64,000 nt of DNA from Tepidanaerobacter acetatoxydans Re1 (GCF_000328765.2 NC_019954.2:2214516-2278515); one strand, 5' to 3'; shown: positions 37,906 through 47,696, counted from the first letter of the stretch. Program-made: numbers and translations. Notes: a model not told the origin generated them from the sequence alone.

Positions 37906-39057
37906 ATGAATATAGCTATTTTAAGTACTTATCCGCCGAGAGAATGCGGCATAGCCTCATTTTCCAGTGACCTTAGGGATAATCTTATTCGCTTTAATGA
38001 AAATGTAGAAATTCTTGCTATTACAGATAACAATGCCAACTATGATTATCCCACTGAAGTTGTTTTTCAAATAAGTCAAGATGAAAGAGCAAGTTTTATA
38101 TCTGCGGCAGACTTTGTAAATGAATCTTCGATAGACATCGTAATAATTCAGCACGAATATGGAATATTCGGCGGTCCTGATGGCAGTTACGTCCTTGATT
38201 TTTCCAGAAAGCTTGAAAAACCCTTTATCGTCACTACTCATACTGTTTTGTCAAAACCAAGTCCTGGTCAAAAACAGGTGCTTGATGAATTGGGAAATAT
38301 GGCAATCGGTGTTAATTGTATGACTAAAAGAGCTGCCGGGCTTTTAGAAAACATTTACCATATTCCTAAATCTAAGCTATGCGTAATACCTCATGGTGTT
38401 CCTTTCTTTGAACCAAAGGATAGGGAAGCGCTAAAGCAACAATATGGTTATAAAGGCAGGACCATAGTTTCTACTTTTGGATTTTTGGGGCCTGGAAAGG
38501 GTATTGAAAACTGTATAAAGGCCATAAGTAAGCTTGCGCAAAAATACCCAAATATATTATATCTTGTACTTGGCAAGACTCATCCATCTCTTTCTAAGAA
38601 ATACGGCGAATCTTATAGAAATTTGCTTCTAAATTTAGTTGAAAATTTAGGGTTAAACGAAAATATAGAATTCGTTAATCAATATCTGCCATTGGATAAA
38701 TTGGGTGATTATCTTTATATGACAGACATATATGTAACTCCATATCCTAATAAAGACCAAGCCGTAAGCGGTACATTGACTTACGCTGTTGGCTGCGGAA
38801 GAGCTATAGTATCCACTCCTTATGAATACGCAATTGAGATACTCGGTGACGGAAGAGGACTTATAGCTCAGGACAGCAATAACCCTTCGGAGCTTGCCGC
38901 CTTAATCGAAAAAATAATTACTGATCCGATGCTAAAACAAAATCTTGAACAAAAAACGCGCTACCTTGGCGAAAAAATGACCTGGAGCAATGTAGCAAAA
39001 CAATATATAAATTTTTTAAATCAATTGCTTCTTAATGCTCGAGCTGTGGAGGGATAA
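37906..39057 (+). CDS. GT4-type glycosyltransferase
   Basis: This 383-residue GT-B-fold protein starts AILSTYPPRECGIASFSSDL, the N-terminal acceptor-side loop typical of GT4. The Rossmann C-terminal half shows STFGFLGPGKGIENCIKA (~190) and SGTLTYAVGCGRAIVSTPYEYA (~288, in part), the latter binding the nucleotide sugar. It is cytoplasmic, with no membrane segment. ATG start with AAAGGGGTGA upstream. It is followed four bases later by the alpha/alpha-barrel gene and converges on the GH130 fusion. It probably builds or modifies a mannose-type glycan; donor and acceptor are unknown. Confidence 0.86.
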   Translation: MNIAILSTYPPRECGIASFSSDLRDNLIRFNENVEILAITDNNANYDYPTEVVFQISQDERASFISAADFVNESSIDIVIIQHEYGIFGGPDGSYVLDFSRKLEKPFIVTTHTVLSKPSPGQKQVLDELGNMAIGVNCMTKRAAGLLENIYHIPKSKLCVIPHGVPFFEPKDREALKQQYGYKGRTIVSTFGFLGPGKGIENCIKAISKLAQKYPNILYLVLGKTHPSLSKKYGESYRNLLLNLVENLGLNENIEFVNQYLPLDKLGDYLYMTDIYVTPYPNKDQAVSGTLTYAVGCGRAIVSTPYEYAIEILGDGRGLIAQDSNNPSELAALIEKIITDPMLKQNLEQKTRYLGEKMTWSNVAKQYINFLNQLLLNARAVEG

Positions 39058-39061
39058 GTTA

Positions 39062-40108
39062 ATGAGTATTGGGGTTTCTTTTAAGCACCTTGATAAAATG
39101 ACCGATGATACAGGTATAATACAATTTGCAAAATATGATACACCTCTGAAGAAAAGCGGTTATACTGTAGATGATAATGCCAGAGCTCTCCTTGTTGCTT
39201 TAAATATGAACACAGAAGGCAGAAAATTTGCTAAGACTTATATAGATTTTCTAAAAAGTGCTCAACGTTCAGATGGCAGTTTCGTAAATTTAAAAATCGA
39301 GGATGCTTTTTTTACAACTATTGATTCTGAAGATAGCATAGGAAGAGCTTTTCTAGCTTGTTGTTACGCATTGTGCAGCGGCAATGCATCCGATAATGTA
39401 AAAAGTAAAGCAAAGACTGTTTTGGAAAAAACCTTGCCTGCTATATCAGGCTTTAGCAGTTTAAGAGCAATTGCGTATTCATTAATAGGTCTTACATTTT
39501 TAATAAGCAACGGATATATTCACCCTGATATTTATAAGCTTGCAAATGACATGGCTTGCCAATTGAAGAAAGCATATAGTAATAATGAAACTAAAGATTG
39601 GAAATGGTTTGAGGAATACCTTACTTACTGTAATGCGGTGCTGCCACATTCCCTGTTTTCATATTACACAATTTCAAATGATAGAAGCTCTCTTGATATT
39701 GCCGAAGAGTCTTTAGGCTTTCTAACAGATTCACTTTTAAAAAACGGTTATCTGTCTATTGTAGGAAATAAAGGCTGGTGGAGAAAAAATGGTAGTTTGC
39801 CTGCTTTTGACCAGCAGCCCGTTGACGCAGCTTCCATTATATTAGCCTGTGTTCAAGGATATACTGCTACGGGAAAAAAGGAATATATCTCAAAGGCAAA
39901 TATCTCATATAATTGGTATTGGGGAAAAAATATAAACGGCTTGCAGTTATATAATGAAAAATCAGGGGGATGCCATGATGCCCTCGTTTATGATGGTCTG
40001 AACATGAACCAGGGTGCTGAAGCTCTCGTAAGCTTTCTGCTTACTTATCAAACCATGACAGCAATGTTATCAGAAAATAACAGCATTAGTTATATTCCGG
40101 CAGTGTAA
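39062..40108 (+). CDS. alpha/alpha-barrel (six-hairpin glycosidase-like) protein
   Basis: The 348-residue protein is mostly helical. Repeated helix pairs include YTVDDNARALLVALNMN (~35), TTIDSEDSIGRAFLACCYAL (~88), FDQQPVDAASIILACVQGY (~250) and SGGCHDALVYDGLNMNQGAEA (~300, in part), as in six-hairpin glycosidase or epimerase folds. Proteins of this kind commonly accompany GT4 and GH130 genes; their reaction is not known to me. ATG at 39062 has GGAGGGAT upstream; the longer frame from 39035 overlaps the previous gene without a site. It is translationally close to the GT4 gene. Confidence 0.7.
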   Translation: MSIGVSFKHLDKMTDDTGIIQFAKYDTPLKKSGYTVDDNARALLVALNMNTEGRKFAKTYIDFLKSAQRSDGSFVNLKIEDAFFTTIDSEDSIGRAFLACCYALCSGNASDNVKSKAKTVLEKTLPAISGFSSLRAIAYSLIGLTFLISNGYIHPDIYKLANDMACQLKKAYSNNETKDWKWFEEYLTYCNAVLPHSLFSYYTISNDRSSLDIAEESLGFLTDSLLKNGYLSIVGNKGWWRKNGSLPAFDQQPVDAASIILACVQGYTATGKKEYISKANISYNWYWGKNINGLQLYNEKSGGCHDALVYDGLNMNQGAEALVSFLLTYQTMTAMLSENNSISYIPAV

Positions 40109-40177
40109 AGAAATTGTTGCAAAACTGACTTTACACAGTAAAATCATATTTTTTATCGAACCTAATAAATAAAAATA

Positions 40178-40226
40178 AAAGCCATGCACATAATGTAGTT
40201 TCATCGCTACATTAATGCATGGCTTT
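40178..40226. terminator. bidirectional terminator between convergent glycan genes
   Basis: AAAGCCATGCA-TAATGTAG pairs with CTACATTA-TGCATGGCTTT with a two-base bulge. A-rich and T-rich flanks on both sides allow it to serve both the plus-strand GT operon and the minus-strand GH130 fusion. Confidence 0.8.
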
Positions 40227-40283
40227 GAATTTTATACGGGGATTTCACGCATTATGCAACAGCCCCGTTATTTTTTACTTCTT

Positions 40284-43200
40284 TTAGATTTTCCTTCTTA
40301 TTTCATCGGGTATTAAGTCTTTAACTGTTGCATATGCAACACATAAATAAGTATCTGCAGCCCCATAATATACCAAGATTTCGTCATCTGCTTCTAATAT
40401 ATCTTTGTCTTCAGTCGGCACCGCACCACATGTAAATACCACATTGGGTACCCATGTAGATGAATCATTGCCTACTTCATAGGACATTTGCGGCGATAGA
40501 ATAGGATTTGGAGATCGATATAACAATCTGCTGGGATCATTTAAATCAACAAGTATCACACCCAGCCTATATACCAGATTGTCATCAACACCGTGATATA
40601 TAAGCAGCCATCCATAGGCTGTCTTTATTGGTTGTGAACCTGCGCCAATCTTAAGAGAGTCCCACATCATACCGGCTCTTGGACCTATGATTATCTTATG
40701 TCCGTTCCTAGACCATGGAAACTTAAGCTCATTTGAGTATGATGCCCATATACTTGGTTCTATCCTGTGATACAAGACATATTGACCGTTAATTTTCTCG
40801 GGAAAAAGTATGGCATCCTTATTCCATACATTAGGAAAGGCAAGGCCTAGTCTTTTCCATTTGCTAAAATCCCTTTTTAAAAAATCTTCAATACCGATAG
40901 ATGCTGCGGCTATTTGTGCTACAACGCCATCATAAGCTGTGTACAGCATATATATTTCATCACCGATTATAACCGTACGCGGGTCTTCGCAGCCCTTCTT
41001 TTCCTCATCGGTTTTGGGGTAAAATATAGGCTCTGGCAATCTTTCCAATATATTATATCCATCTGATATAGCCATACCAATCCTTGAAATATTATCATCG
41101 CCAAATGCCCTGTAGAGTATATAAACCCTGTCCTCTATCCGGATAGTTGCTGCATTAAGCACATACTTTGATTCCCACCGATGTTCCGGTATAGGCTTTA
41201 ATATGGGATTATGCTCATAGCGTAAAAGTGTTCCTGCTGGAGGCCAATTTTCTATATCTTGCACTATCACGGCATCACTATATGGTTTAACTTTTAATAA
41301 AATATTTGCAAGGTCATAGCTTTCCTTGCCCTCTCCCATGAGCTGAAATACGCGTTCCATTATTTCTCCGGGTTTATAACCCATCTGCCTGCATATCTCC
41401 TCTAAAAGTTCAGTATTAAACCAGTTTCTCTCCACATGCAGTGAAAGAGGAGTCGGCACACCTTCCCCACCTTTAAAACTATAACTGGCCCAGCTCCATG
41501 CCGAACACGGAACGAAAGTTCCGTCTTCAAGGGTAAGCGATAAACCATATCCTTCTGCCATTAATGAAATAGCCTCAGCCTCCGCATTTAATCCCTGTAG
41601 CTCAAGTTTTTTCACTAATTCTCTCAGCCTCGATACAAGTTCCCTTTGGTGCCAATTTTCAAATATATTGTGGGCTGAAAATATATCCCTTCCATGATGC
41701 CCTACAATAGAATTAATTACTTTAATTCCAAAATTCCTGCGTTCTTTAGCATATGATTCCCAAATATATGCATAATGCTCAGCCTCAATTATGTTCTTCA
41801 TAATATGTGTAAAATAAAGGAGCTTAGGATATTTACCTCCCATACCTTTACTTAAGCTGCTTATCAGAATTGTACCTGTTATCTTATTTAAGCTGCTTAT
41901 ATTCTTCATCCCAGACAAGTTTGGTAGTGTATCCTTACTAACTATAATTGTTTCTATATCAACTTTTTCCATGCTATCCGGCCTGAGGTTATCTTCAAGC
42001 CAAAGATTTATTCTATCCATATATGCTCTTTCTTCTGCAATACTCGCTAAAGTCAATGCCTTTCGCGGACTCATATCATTTAATAACTCGGTTACATTCG
42101 CATATCCCAAACTTATTAAAAGATTAAGCGGTGCAAATTCATAAAGTAATTTTTTTAAAACCTCAGCCTTGACTACCAAAACCTTGCCACAGGGTATGAG
42201 CTCGATTATTTTATTTACGGTTTCCACAACACCTTGGCAAGAGTATAAATCACCGGGAAACAATCTATCTACAACATCTTCTAGCCGTGCCATAAACGCA
42301 CTTACACCATCAACTATATCTGATGAAAGACAGGTTTTAGGTATTTTTAAGCTGTCATAGATATAATTATTAAAATCACGATAATATTTTTTTCTTATTT
42401 CGTTAAAAATTCCATTTGTCCATACAATTTCGCCGTTTAAATTTTTTAACTGTTTAGGTAATACTACAGGTACGCCTGGAATAAATTCTATATAATCTAA
42501 TGGAGTTATAGGCGGTTCTGTTTCAGTAGATTTTTTAACCCATGTTTCAATAAAACCGTCTTTTAAACTTAATAATGTTTCTATCTGAACCATATGAAAA
42601 TCAACTGCTTTTTTATATACAAGCTCATCTACATCTAAGCCCTCGATATTCATAAAACAATCTCTAAATTTTCTAACCTGTTTCGTATAACCTGCTATAC
42701 GCCCTTCATATATCACTGTTAAAGCAGCTAGAATATCTTCTTTTGATACTTTTTTATCAAAGCAGTACGCCTGCAAAAACTGATATACAAATCTTGACCA
42801 TGTCAGCTCATCAAACTCAAAATTCTCATAATTAAGATTATAAATTTCATATGCCAAACGGGCTGATTCTTCGGGCAATATTGTTTTATATATTATTTCA
42901 TATCTCTCATATCCTGATTTAAATGCCTGTATAAAGTCAGTAAGCTTATAGAATACTTCTTTCGGCGTATCCTTGCTTTCTAGTGAATACAGCAGCAATC
43001 TGGAAGGGTACTCAAGAATATTGCGTTGGGTCAGCCAATGGTCTTGATCATTTATAATACACTCAAACAGCGACCTTGCTATTTCTTTAAATAAATAAGT
43101 GACCTTAATCATGGATTGGGGAGCAAGTGTTGCTCCAAGGCTTACTTCGCAAATTCTTTTATTCCATACAATCGCCCGAGTTACCAGCCAAGGGTCTATG

Positions 43201-43853
43201 CCATATCCCCCTATATAGCTATACCAATGGGCTGCTTCCATGCAATAATCCTCCAAAAGGTCATGTGCAATTCCATATATGCCGGCCAAAGGATCATTTA
43301 AGCTATACCCATACATTGTTTCAAGAATAGGTTTTACAAATAGGTTTCCTGTAGTGTTTTCAAAATAATGTCTCTTAAAACTTGCAAAAACCGCATCATA
43401 ACCTTCTGTAAGCGGGTATACCAGTTCCTCTATCCAAGATGGCTTAAATCCTTGCTCATTTTCTGCCACGAGGTCAGCTTTTAAGATTATGGCATCTGCC
43501 TCAAGCCTTTTTGCAATCTCCATTATAGCCATTATACTGAATCCTCTGCCATTTATGCCCGAATCCATTATAAATGAGATGTTTGGCACTTGTATATCAA
43601 CATTTTTAATAACTTCTAGTGCTTCCTTGCCTTCAGGAGCCCCAACACATACTATAAGTTTTGTTATATCAGGAAATGCCTTAAGCCCTTCCTCTACTAT
43701 TTTCAAAACATGCTTTATGCTTTCCTTTTCATTATAAAACGGAATCCCGATAACTAAATCTATGTACCCAAGATTTTCAACACTGCATAGTGCTTTATCA
43801 ATCGTTTCATAGAACATATCTCCTCTCTTTGTTGTATCTTCCTTTACATTCAT
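40284..43853 (-). CDS. glycosyltransferase-GH130 phosphorylase fusion protein
   Basis: This large 1189-residue cytoplasmic protein has at least three parts. Residues ~30-290 are a GT-A glycosyltransferase related to glucosyl-3-phosphoglycerate or mannosylglycerate synthases: LVIGIPFYNEKESI, IILKADLVAENEQG and DPLAGIYGIAHDLL are visible. Residues ~300-870 are helical and unassigned. Residues ~876-1189 are a GH130 five-bladed propeller with NAATIRIEDRVYILYRA and CEDPRTVIIGDE (C955-R959), whose Asp957 fits the family's general acid. GH130 enzymes phosphorolyse or hydrolyse beta-mannosides. A single chain that could both build and break a mannoside is unusual. ATG start with AGG-rich leader; the next gene is the divergent hsp20. 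Confidence 0.82.
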   Translation of the reverse strand: MNVKEDTTKRGDMFYETIDKALCSVENLGYIDLVIGIPFYNEKESIKHVLKIVEEGLKAFPDITKLIVCVGAPEGKEALEVIKNVDIQVPNISFIMDSGINGRGFSIMAIMEIAKRLEADAIILKADLVAENEQGFKPSWIEELVYPLTEGYDAVFASFKRHYFENTTGNLFVKPILETMYGYSLNDPLAGIYGIAHDLLEDYCMEAAHWYSYIGGYGIDPWLVTRAIVWNKRICEVSLGATLAPQSMIKVTYLFKEIARSLFECIINDQDHWLTQRNILEYPSRLLLYSLESKDTPKEVFYKLTDFIQAFKSGYERYEIIYKTILPEESARLAYEIYNLNYENFEFDELTWSRFVYQFLQAYCFDKKVSKEDILAALTVIYEGRIAGYTKQVRKFRDCFMNIEGLDVDELVYKKAVDFHMVQIETLLSLKDGFIETWVKKSTETEPPITPLDYIEFIPGVPVVLPKQLKNLNGEIVWTNGIFNEIRKKYYRDFNNYIYDSLKIPKTCLSSDIVDGVSAFMARLEDVVDRLFPGDLYSCQGVVETVNKIIELIPCGKVLVVKAEVLKKLLYEFAPLNLLISLGYANVTELLNDMSPRKALTLASIAEERAYMDRINLWLEDNLRPDSMEKVDIETIIVSKDTLPNLSGMKNISSLNKITGTILISSLSKGMGGKYPKLLYFTHIMKNIIEAEHYAYIWESYAKERRNFGIKVINSIVGHHGRDIFSAHNIFENWHQRELVSRLRELVKKLELQGLNAEAEAISLMAEGYGLSLTLEDGTFVPCSAWSWASYSFKGGEGVPTPLSLHVERNWFNTELLEEICRQMGYKPGEIMERVFQLMGEGKESYDLANILLKVKPYSDAVIVQDIENWPPAGTLLRYEHNPILKPIPEHRWESKYVLNAATIRIEDRVYILYRAFGDDNISRIGMAISDGYNILERLPEPIFYPKTDEEKKGCEDPRTVIIGDEIYMLYTAYDGVVAQIAAASIGIEDFLKRDFSKWKRLGLAFPNVWNKDAILFPEKINGQYVLYHRIEPSIWASYSNELKFPWSRNGHKIIIGPRAGMMWDSLKIGAGSQPIKTAYGWLLIYHGVDDNLVYRLGVILVDLNDPSRLLYRSPNPILSPQMSYEVGNDSSTWVPNVVFTCGAVPTEDKDILEADDEILVYYGAADTYLCVAYATVKDLIPDEIRRKI

Positions 43854-43997
43854 AGCAGAACCTACCTCTTTCTTTTATTTGCTTACTAATAATGATATCA
43901 TACTTAGGGAAAAAATAGGCAAACTTTAAAATATTATCGTAAAAAATGTTTTGAATATATATACAATAAAAAACTAAAAATTTTTTTGTAGACATAC

Positions 43998-44064
43998 TTG
44001 ACAAATTACGAAAAGTATGGTATATAAATAATTGAAGTTAGCACTCAAGGGCCGAGAGTGCTAA
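43998..44064 (+). promoter_or_regulatory. hsp20 promoter with perfect CIRCE operator
   Basis: TTGACA (43998-44003), a 17-bp spacer and TATATA (44021-44026) are followed by TTAGCACTC-N9-GAGTGCTAA at 44038-44064, an exact match to the CIRCE consensus bound by the heat-shock repressor HrcA. The operator covers the expected transcription start and early leader. Confidence 0.95.
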
Positions 44065-44101
44065 CAGATAAAAAAACTACACAGTAAAGGAGTTGGTGCA
44101 T

Positions 44102-44548
44102 ATGGCAGGATTAGTTCCCTTCAACAGAAGAACACCTGATTTACTGAGCAGTACTTTTGATGATTTTTACAACATGCTCGACGACTTTTTTACTGATAGT
44201 TGGCCTTTTAGAAGGAGTCTTGCTGCCGACACTTTCAAAATTGATGTCTTAGAAGATGACAAGAACTACTACATTGCAGCAGAGCTTCCCGGTGTTGAAA
44301 AAGAAGAAGTTAATGTAACCATCGATGAAGGAAGATTGCAAATTTCCGTAAACAGAGAAGAAAAGGTTGAAGAAGAAGGTAAGAATTACATTCACAGAGA
44401 AAGACGCCATACTTCGATGCAGCGCAACATCTTCTTAGCAGATGCAAGCGATGAAGGAGTTGTAGCAAAACTTGAAAATGGTGTTTTAAATATAACCGTT
44501 CCTAAAAAAGAAAAACCCGATAAGTCAGTCCCCATAGAGATTGAATAA
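44102..44548 (+). CDS. Hsp20/alpha-crystallin small heat-shock protein
   Basis: The 148-residue holdase chaperone has an N-terminal variable arm (~1-40) and an alpha-crystallin domain (~45-140) with FKIDVLEDDKNYYIAAELPG and the A-x-x-x-n-G-V-L motif in AKLENGVLNITVPKK. A C-terminal KSVPIEIE provides the I-x-I anchor. It is a cytoplasmic oligomer that holds unfolded proteins. ATG at 44102 has AAAGGAG nine bases upstream; an in-frame TTG at 44093 is too close to that site. The perfect CIRCE places it under HrcA. Confidence 0.95.
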   Translation: MAGLVPFNRRTPDLLSSTFDDFYNMLDDFFTDSWPFRRSLAADTFKIDVLEDDKNYYIAAELPGVEKEEVNVTIDEGRLQISVNREEKVEEEGKNYIHRERRHTSMQRNIFLADASDEGVVAKLENGVLNITVPKKEKPDKSVPIEIE

Positions 44549-44575
44549 TAATGAGCTGCTCATTGCTTTTTCGCT

Positions 44576-44602
44576 CCCACATCAGCGGCCCTAAGATGTG
44601 GG
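44576..44602 (+). terminator. hsp20 terminator
   Basis: CCCACATC pairs with GATGTGGG, followed by GCTAATTTTTTAT, 28 bases after the hsp20 stop. Confidence 0.8.
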
Positions 44603-44639
44603 GCTAATTTTTTATATAGATATATTAAACCAATTAAGC

Positions 44640-44674
44640 CCTCGGCAATACCTATCAGATAGGTATTGCCGAGG
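44640..44674 (-). terminator. hairpin ending the rplJL transcript
   Basis: A perfect 15-bp GC-rich stem (CCTCGGCAATACCTA and complement) with a 5-base loop, 30 bases after the rplL stop. The U-run after it on the minus strand is weak (GGCTTAATTGG), so termination may rely on stem strength. Confidence 0.7.
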
Positions 44675-44703
44675 CTTATGAGTTTTAACAAATTAACTTT
44701 TAC

Positions 44704-45081
44704 TTATTTTATTTCTACTGATGCACCGACTTCAGCGAGTTTTTCCTTAATCTGTTCGGCTTCTTCCTTACTGACTTTTTCTTTAACTGCCTTAGGAGCA
44801 CCGTCTACTAGGTCTTTAGCTTCTTTTAGGCCAAGGCCAGTAATTTCTCTAACAACTTTTATAACCTTAATCTTCTGGTCACCTGCAGCAGTTAAAACTA
44901 CATCAAACTCAGTCTGTTCAGCCTCAGCGGCTTCAGCAGCTCCACCTGCGGCAGGAGCAGCAGCCATAGCTACCGGAGCGGCAGCGGTTACACCAAATCT
45001 CTCCTGAAGATCTTTTACAAGTTCTGATAGTTCTAAAACTGTCATATTTTCAATAGCAGAAATAATTTCTTCCTTTGTCAT
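44704..45081 (-). CDS. rplL: 50S ribosomal protein L7/L12
   Basis: This 125-residue stalk protein recruits translation factors. The N-terminal dimerisation domain [18 protein letters not shown] is joined by an Ala/Gly-rich hinge (~36-52) to the C-terminal domain with [20 protein letters not shown] (~72-91) and ASVEIK at the end. ATG start with AGGAGG upstream. It follows rplJ by 82 bases, the usual rplJL pair, and is followed by a strong hairpin. Confidence 0.98.
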   Translation of the reverse strand: MTKEEIISAIENMTVLELSELVKDLQERFGVTAAAPVAMAAAPAAGGAAEAAEAEQTEFDVVLTAAGDQKIKVIKVVREITGLGLKEAKDLVDGAPKAVKEKVSKEEAEQIKEKLAEVGASVEIK

Positions 45082-45163
45082 TAAAATTTCCTCCTTTTTT
45101 TCATATAAAAATTTAAATTTATTTGTTTTACATAATAAAACCTGTGCACCAAAACGATGTGTG

Positions 45164-45682
45164 CTATGAGGCTTTTTTATCCTGTATTGCCTGCAAAGTA
45201 TAGACCACGTTGCGCAAGGTACCCTGCATTACTCCTACAATACCATACAGCGGCGACTGAATTGCACCAACCGCACTTGCCAAAAGCTGCTCCTTCGGAG
45301 GCATTTTGGCCAATTCACTAATAACATCTTTACTTACGACCTTACCTTCAACAACTCCTGCCTTAATCTCAAGCTCTTTATGGATTTTAGCAAAATCTGT
45401 AAGTACTTTTGCCGGAGCCACCGGATCTTCATAACTAAAAGCCATGGCTGTAGGACCTTCTAAAAACTCATCTAAATCATAATCAAAATCTTTAATAGCA
45501 ATTCGTGTTAAAGTATTTTTTGCAACCTTATACTCAATTCCCTGTTCTTTAAGTTTTCGCCGAAGCTCAGTTATATCGGCAACATTCAAGCCTCGATAGT
45601 CAGTAAGAATTACGGCACTTGACCGATCAAACTTATCTTTTAATTCTTCAACAGCTTTAACTTTTGCCTCTTTTACTGCCAC
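45164..45682 (-). CDS. rplJ: 50S ribosomal protein L10
   Basis: The 172-residue protein anchors L7/L12 to 23S r[24 protein letters not shown] (~25, in part) and [13 protein letters not shown] are family stretches. GTG start with AGGAGGTGA upstream. A 250-base leader containing the L10-leader RNA and an attenuator precedes it, pointing to feedback control by the L10-L12 complex. Confidence 0.97.
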   Translation of the reverse strand: MAVKEAKVKAVEELKDKFDRSSAVILTDYRGLNVADITELRRKLKEQGIEYKVAKNTLTRIAIKDFDYDLDEFLEGPTAMAFSYEDPVAPAKVLTDFAKIHKELEIKAGVVEGKVVSKDVISELAKMPPKEQLLASAVGAIQSPLYGIVGVMQGTLRNVVYTLQAIQDKKAS

Positions 45683-45699
45683 TGTTTCACCTCCTAGAT

Positions 45700-45895
45700 A
45701 TATTTTATTTGGTAATAAAATATAATTTCTTATTTAAAAAAGCCTTTCCGTTTCTGCAGAAAGGCTTTTTTGACCACATGGTTTTTGGTAATGATTTTTA
45801 AAAATAGAAATCATTACTAAAGTTTTGCCTCGGTAGGAAATTAAGCTTTATAGCACCTACGGTCTGCAGCATAATATATAACAATAATCATATTT
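45700..45895 (-). ncRNA. L10 (rplJL) leader RNA with attenuator hairpin
   Basis: The rplA-rplJ gap contains, on the minus strand, GACCGTAGGTGC and TTTCCTACCGAGGC (45825-45880), the conserved pairing parts of the ribosomal L10 leader. They are followed by GCCTTTC/GAAAGGC with flanking A and T runs at 45736-45771, a rho-independent attenuator. L10-(L12)4 binding to such leaders represses rplJL. Confidence 0.8.
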
Positions 45896-45933
45896 AGTTT
45901 AAAGATAAACCTAATTAATCTAATTAATAATGA

Positions 45934-46635
45934 TTATTTTTTCTCTATTATTTTTTGAGGATTTATTTTAATTCCAGGCCCCATAGTGCTGGATATTGTA
46001 ACACTCTTAATATACTGCCCTTTGGCTGAAGCCGGCTTTGCCTTAATTATGGCTTCCATAAAAGTTTTAAAGTTATCAGTCAATTTTTCTACACCAAAAG
46101 ATTTTTTGCCAATGGGAGCATGAACAATTTTAGTCTTATCAACTCTAAACTCAATCTTACCGGCTTTAACCTCTTTAACAGCTTTACCTACGTCAAAAGT
46201 CACTGTGCCCGCCTTAGGATTCGGCATGAGACCTTTAGGACCTAAAATCCTTCCCAACTTACCTACACTGCCCATCATATCGGGTGTTGCAATGGCTACG
46301 TCAAAGTCGAGAAAACCACCTTCAACTTTAGCCACCATATCCTCAGCACCTGCAAAATCAGCTCCGGCTTCCTCAGCTTCCTTGATTTTGTCACCTTTGG
46401 CAAAAACTAATACCCTAACATCCTTACCTGTGCCATGAGGAAGGGTAACGGTTCCTCTTACCTGTTGGTCCGCATGTCTTGGATCAACGCCAAGGCGAAC
46501 TGCCACCTCTATAGTTTCATCAAAATTTTTTACGGCTGTCTTTTCTACAAGCTCTATAGCTTCTTGAACATCATACAATTTTGTTCTATCTACAAGTTTT
46601 AAAGCTTCTAAATATTTTTTGCCACGTTTAGCCAT
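45934..46635 (-). CDS. rplA: 50S ribosomal protein L1
   Basis: The 233-residue protein binds 23S rRNA at the E-site stalk and often its own m[20 protein letters not shown] at the start, [20 protein letters not shown] (~62-81), and the signature [20 protein letters not shown] are all present. ATG start with AAGGAGG upstream. It follows rplK by 54 bases. Confidence 0.98.
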   Translation of the reverse strand: MAKRGKKYLEALKLVDRTKLYDVQEAIELVEKTAVKNFDETIEVAVRLGVDPRHADQQVRGTVTLPHGTGKDVRVLVFAKGDKIKEAEEAGADFAGAEDMVAKVEGGFLDFDVAIATPDMMGSVGKLGRILGPKGLMPNPKAGTVTFDVGKAVKEVKAGKIEFRVDKTKIVHAPIGKKSFGVEKLTDNFKTFMEAIIKAKPASAKGQYIKSVTISSTMGPGIKINPQKIIEKK

Positions 46636-46689
46636 TTATTATAAACCTCCTTGTGGTATTAGCGGAAAATCCTCCCACTTGCTATCTGT

Positions 46690-47112
46690 TTATTCTACCG
46701 TAATGCCCATGCTGCGGGCTGTACCTTCTACCATTTTCATGGCAGCTTCGATATTATCGGCATTAAGATCTACCATCTTTAATTTAGCTATATCTTGAAC
46801 ATCTTTTTTACTGACCTTTCCTACTTTGTTTCTATTTGGCTCTCCAGAGCCCTTCTCTATACCTGCAGCCTTTTTTAATAATACAGAGGCCGGCGGCGTT
46901 TTTAAAACAAAGGTAAAAGATCTATCCTGATATACTGAAAGTTCCACAGGTATAATTAACCCAGCTTGATGTGCTGTCTTTTCATTAAACTCTTTGCAAA
47001 AGTTCATTATATTTATCCCCGTAGGGCCAAGAGCCGGTCCTACCGGTGGAGCTGGCGTTGCTTTACCTGCAGGAATCTGAAGTTTAACTACAGATACAAC
47101 TTTTTTTGCCAT
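46690..47112 (-). CDS. rplK: 50S ribosomal protein L11
   Basis: The 140-residue GTPase-centre protein shows [19 protein letters not shown] at the N-terminus and [11 protein letters not shown] at the C-terminus. ATG start with AGGAGGTG upstream, 28 bases after nusG. It forms the normal nusG-rplK-rplA-rplJ-rplL order. Confidence 0.98.
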   Translation of the reverse strand: MAKKVVSVVKLQIPAGKATPAPPVGPALGPTGINIMNFCKEFNEKTAHQAGLIIPVELSVYQDRSFTFVLKTPPASVLLKKAAGIEKGSGEPNRNKVGKVSKKDVQDIAKLKMVDLNADNIEAAMKMVEGTARSMGITVE

Positions 47113-47140
47113 TTGCGCACCTCCTGTTATACTACTTATA

Positions 47141-47665
47141 TTATATTTTTTCTATTTGATCAAAACCTAATTCTATAGGGGTTTCTCTTCCGAACATAGA
47201 AATTAACACCTTTAACTTCTGCTTATCATGGTTTATTTCTATGACCTTCCCTACAAAGTTTTCAAATGGACCTGAAGCAACTTTAACATTTTGATCTATA
47301 TCAATATCAAACTTCTGTTTTGGTTCTTCTATGCCCATCTGCTTTAAGATTAGCTTAGTCTCAGATTCTTGAAGCGGAATGGGTTTACTGCCCGCTCCGA
47401 CAAAGCCGGTAACTCCCGGTGTGTTTCGCACCACATACCAAGAATCATCTGTTACTATCATCTCAACCAAAACATAACCCGGAAAAATCTTGCGCTGGGT
47501 AACTTTTCGTTTACCATTTTTTATTTCAACTTCTTCTTCCACAGGAACAAGAACACGGAAAATCTTATCTTGCATTCCCATAGATTCTACGCGCTTTTCC
47601 AAGTTAGTTTTTACTTTATTTTCATAACCTGAATAAGTATGAATAACATACCAATTTTTTGACAT
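47141..47665 (-). CDS. nusG: transcription termination/antitermination factor NusG
   Basis: The 174-residue RNA-polymerase-bound factor has the NGN domain [18 protein letters not shown] and VKNKTPGV-like loop ([13 protein letters not shown], ~95) and a C-terminal KOW domain ([15 protein letters not shown]). The start is the conserved ATG at 47665. The only strong ribosome site, GGAGG, lies 21 bases upstream, with a GGGC-ACG-GCCC hairpin in between that could shorten the distance. A TTG at 47686 abuts the GGAGG and is less likely. Confidence 0.94.
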   Translation of the reverse strand: MSKNWYVIHTYSGYENKVKTNLEKRVESMGMQDKIFRVLVPVEEEVEIKNGKRKVTQRKIFPGYVLVEMIVTDDSWYVVRNTPGVTGFVGAGSKPIPLQESETKLILKQMGIEEPKQKFDIDIDQNVKVASGPFENFVGKVIEINHDKQKLKVLISMFGRETPIELGFDQIEKI

Positions 47666-47696
47666 ACTACACCGGGCCGTGCCCAACCTCCTTCAA

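Noticed and set aside
41500-41535. Plus-strand stretch with ATGCCGAACACGGAA, like the conserved loop of 5S rRNA
   Set aside because: It lies inside the coding frame of the GH130 fusion (residues near FVPCSAWSWASY), and no 5S-like stems surround it. Chance resemblance.
43807-44004. 65-codon minus-strand frame in the hsp20/fusion promoter region
   Set aside because: It overlaps the fusion-gene start and the promoter region, with no ribosome site.
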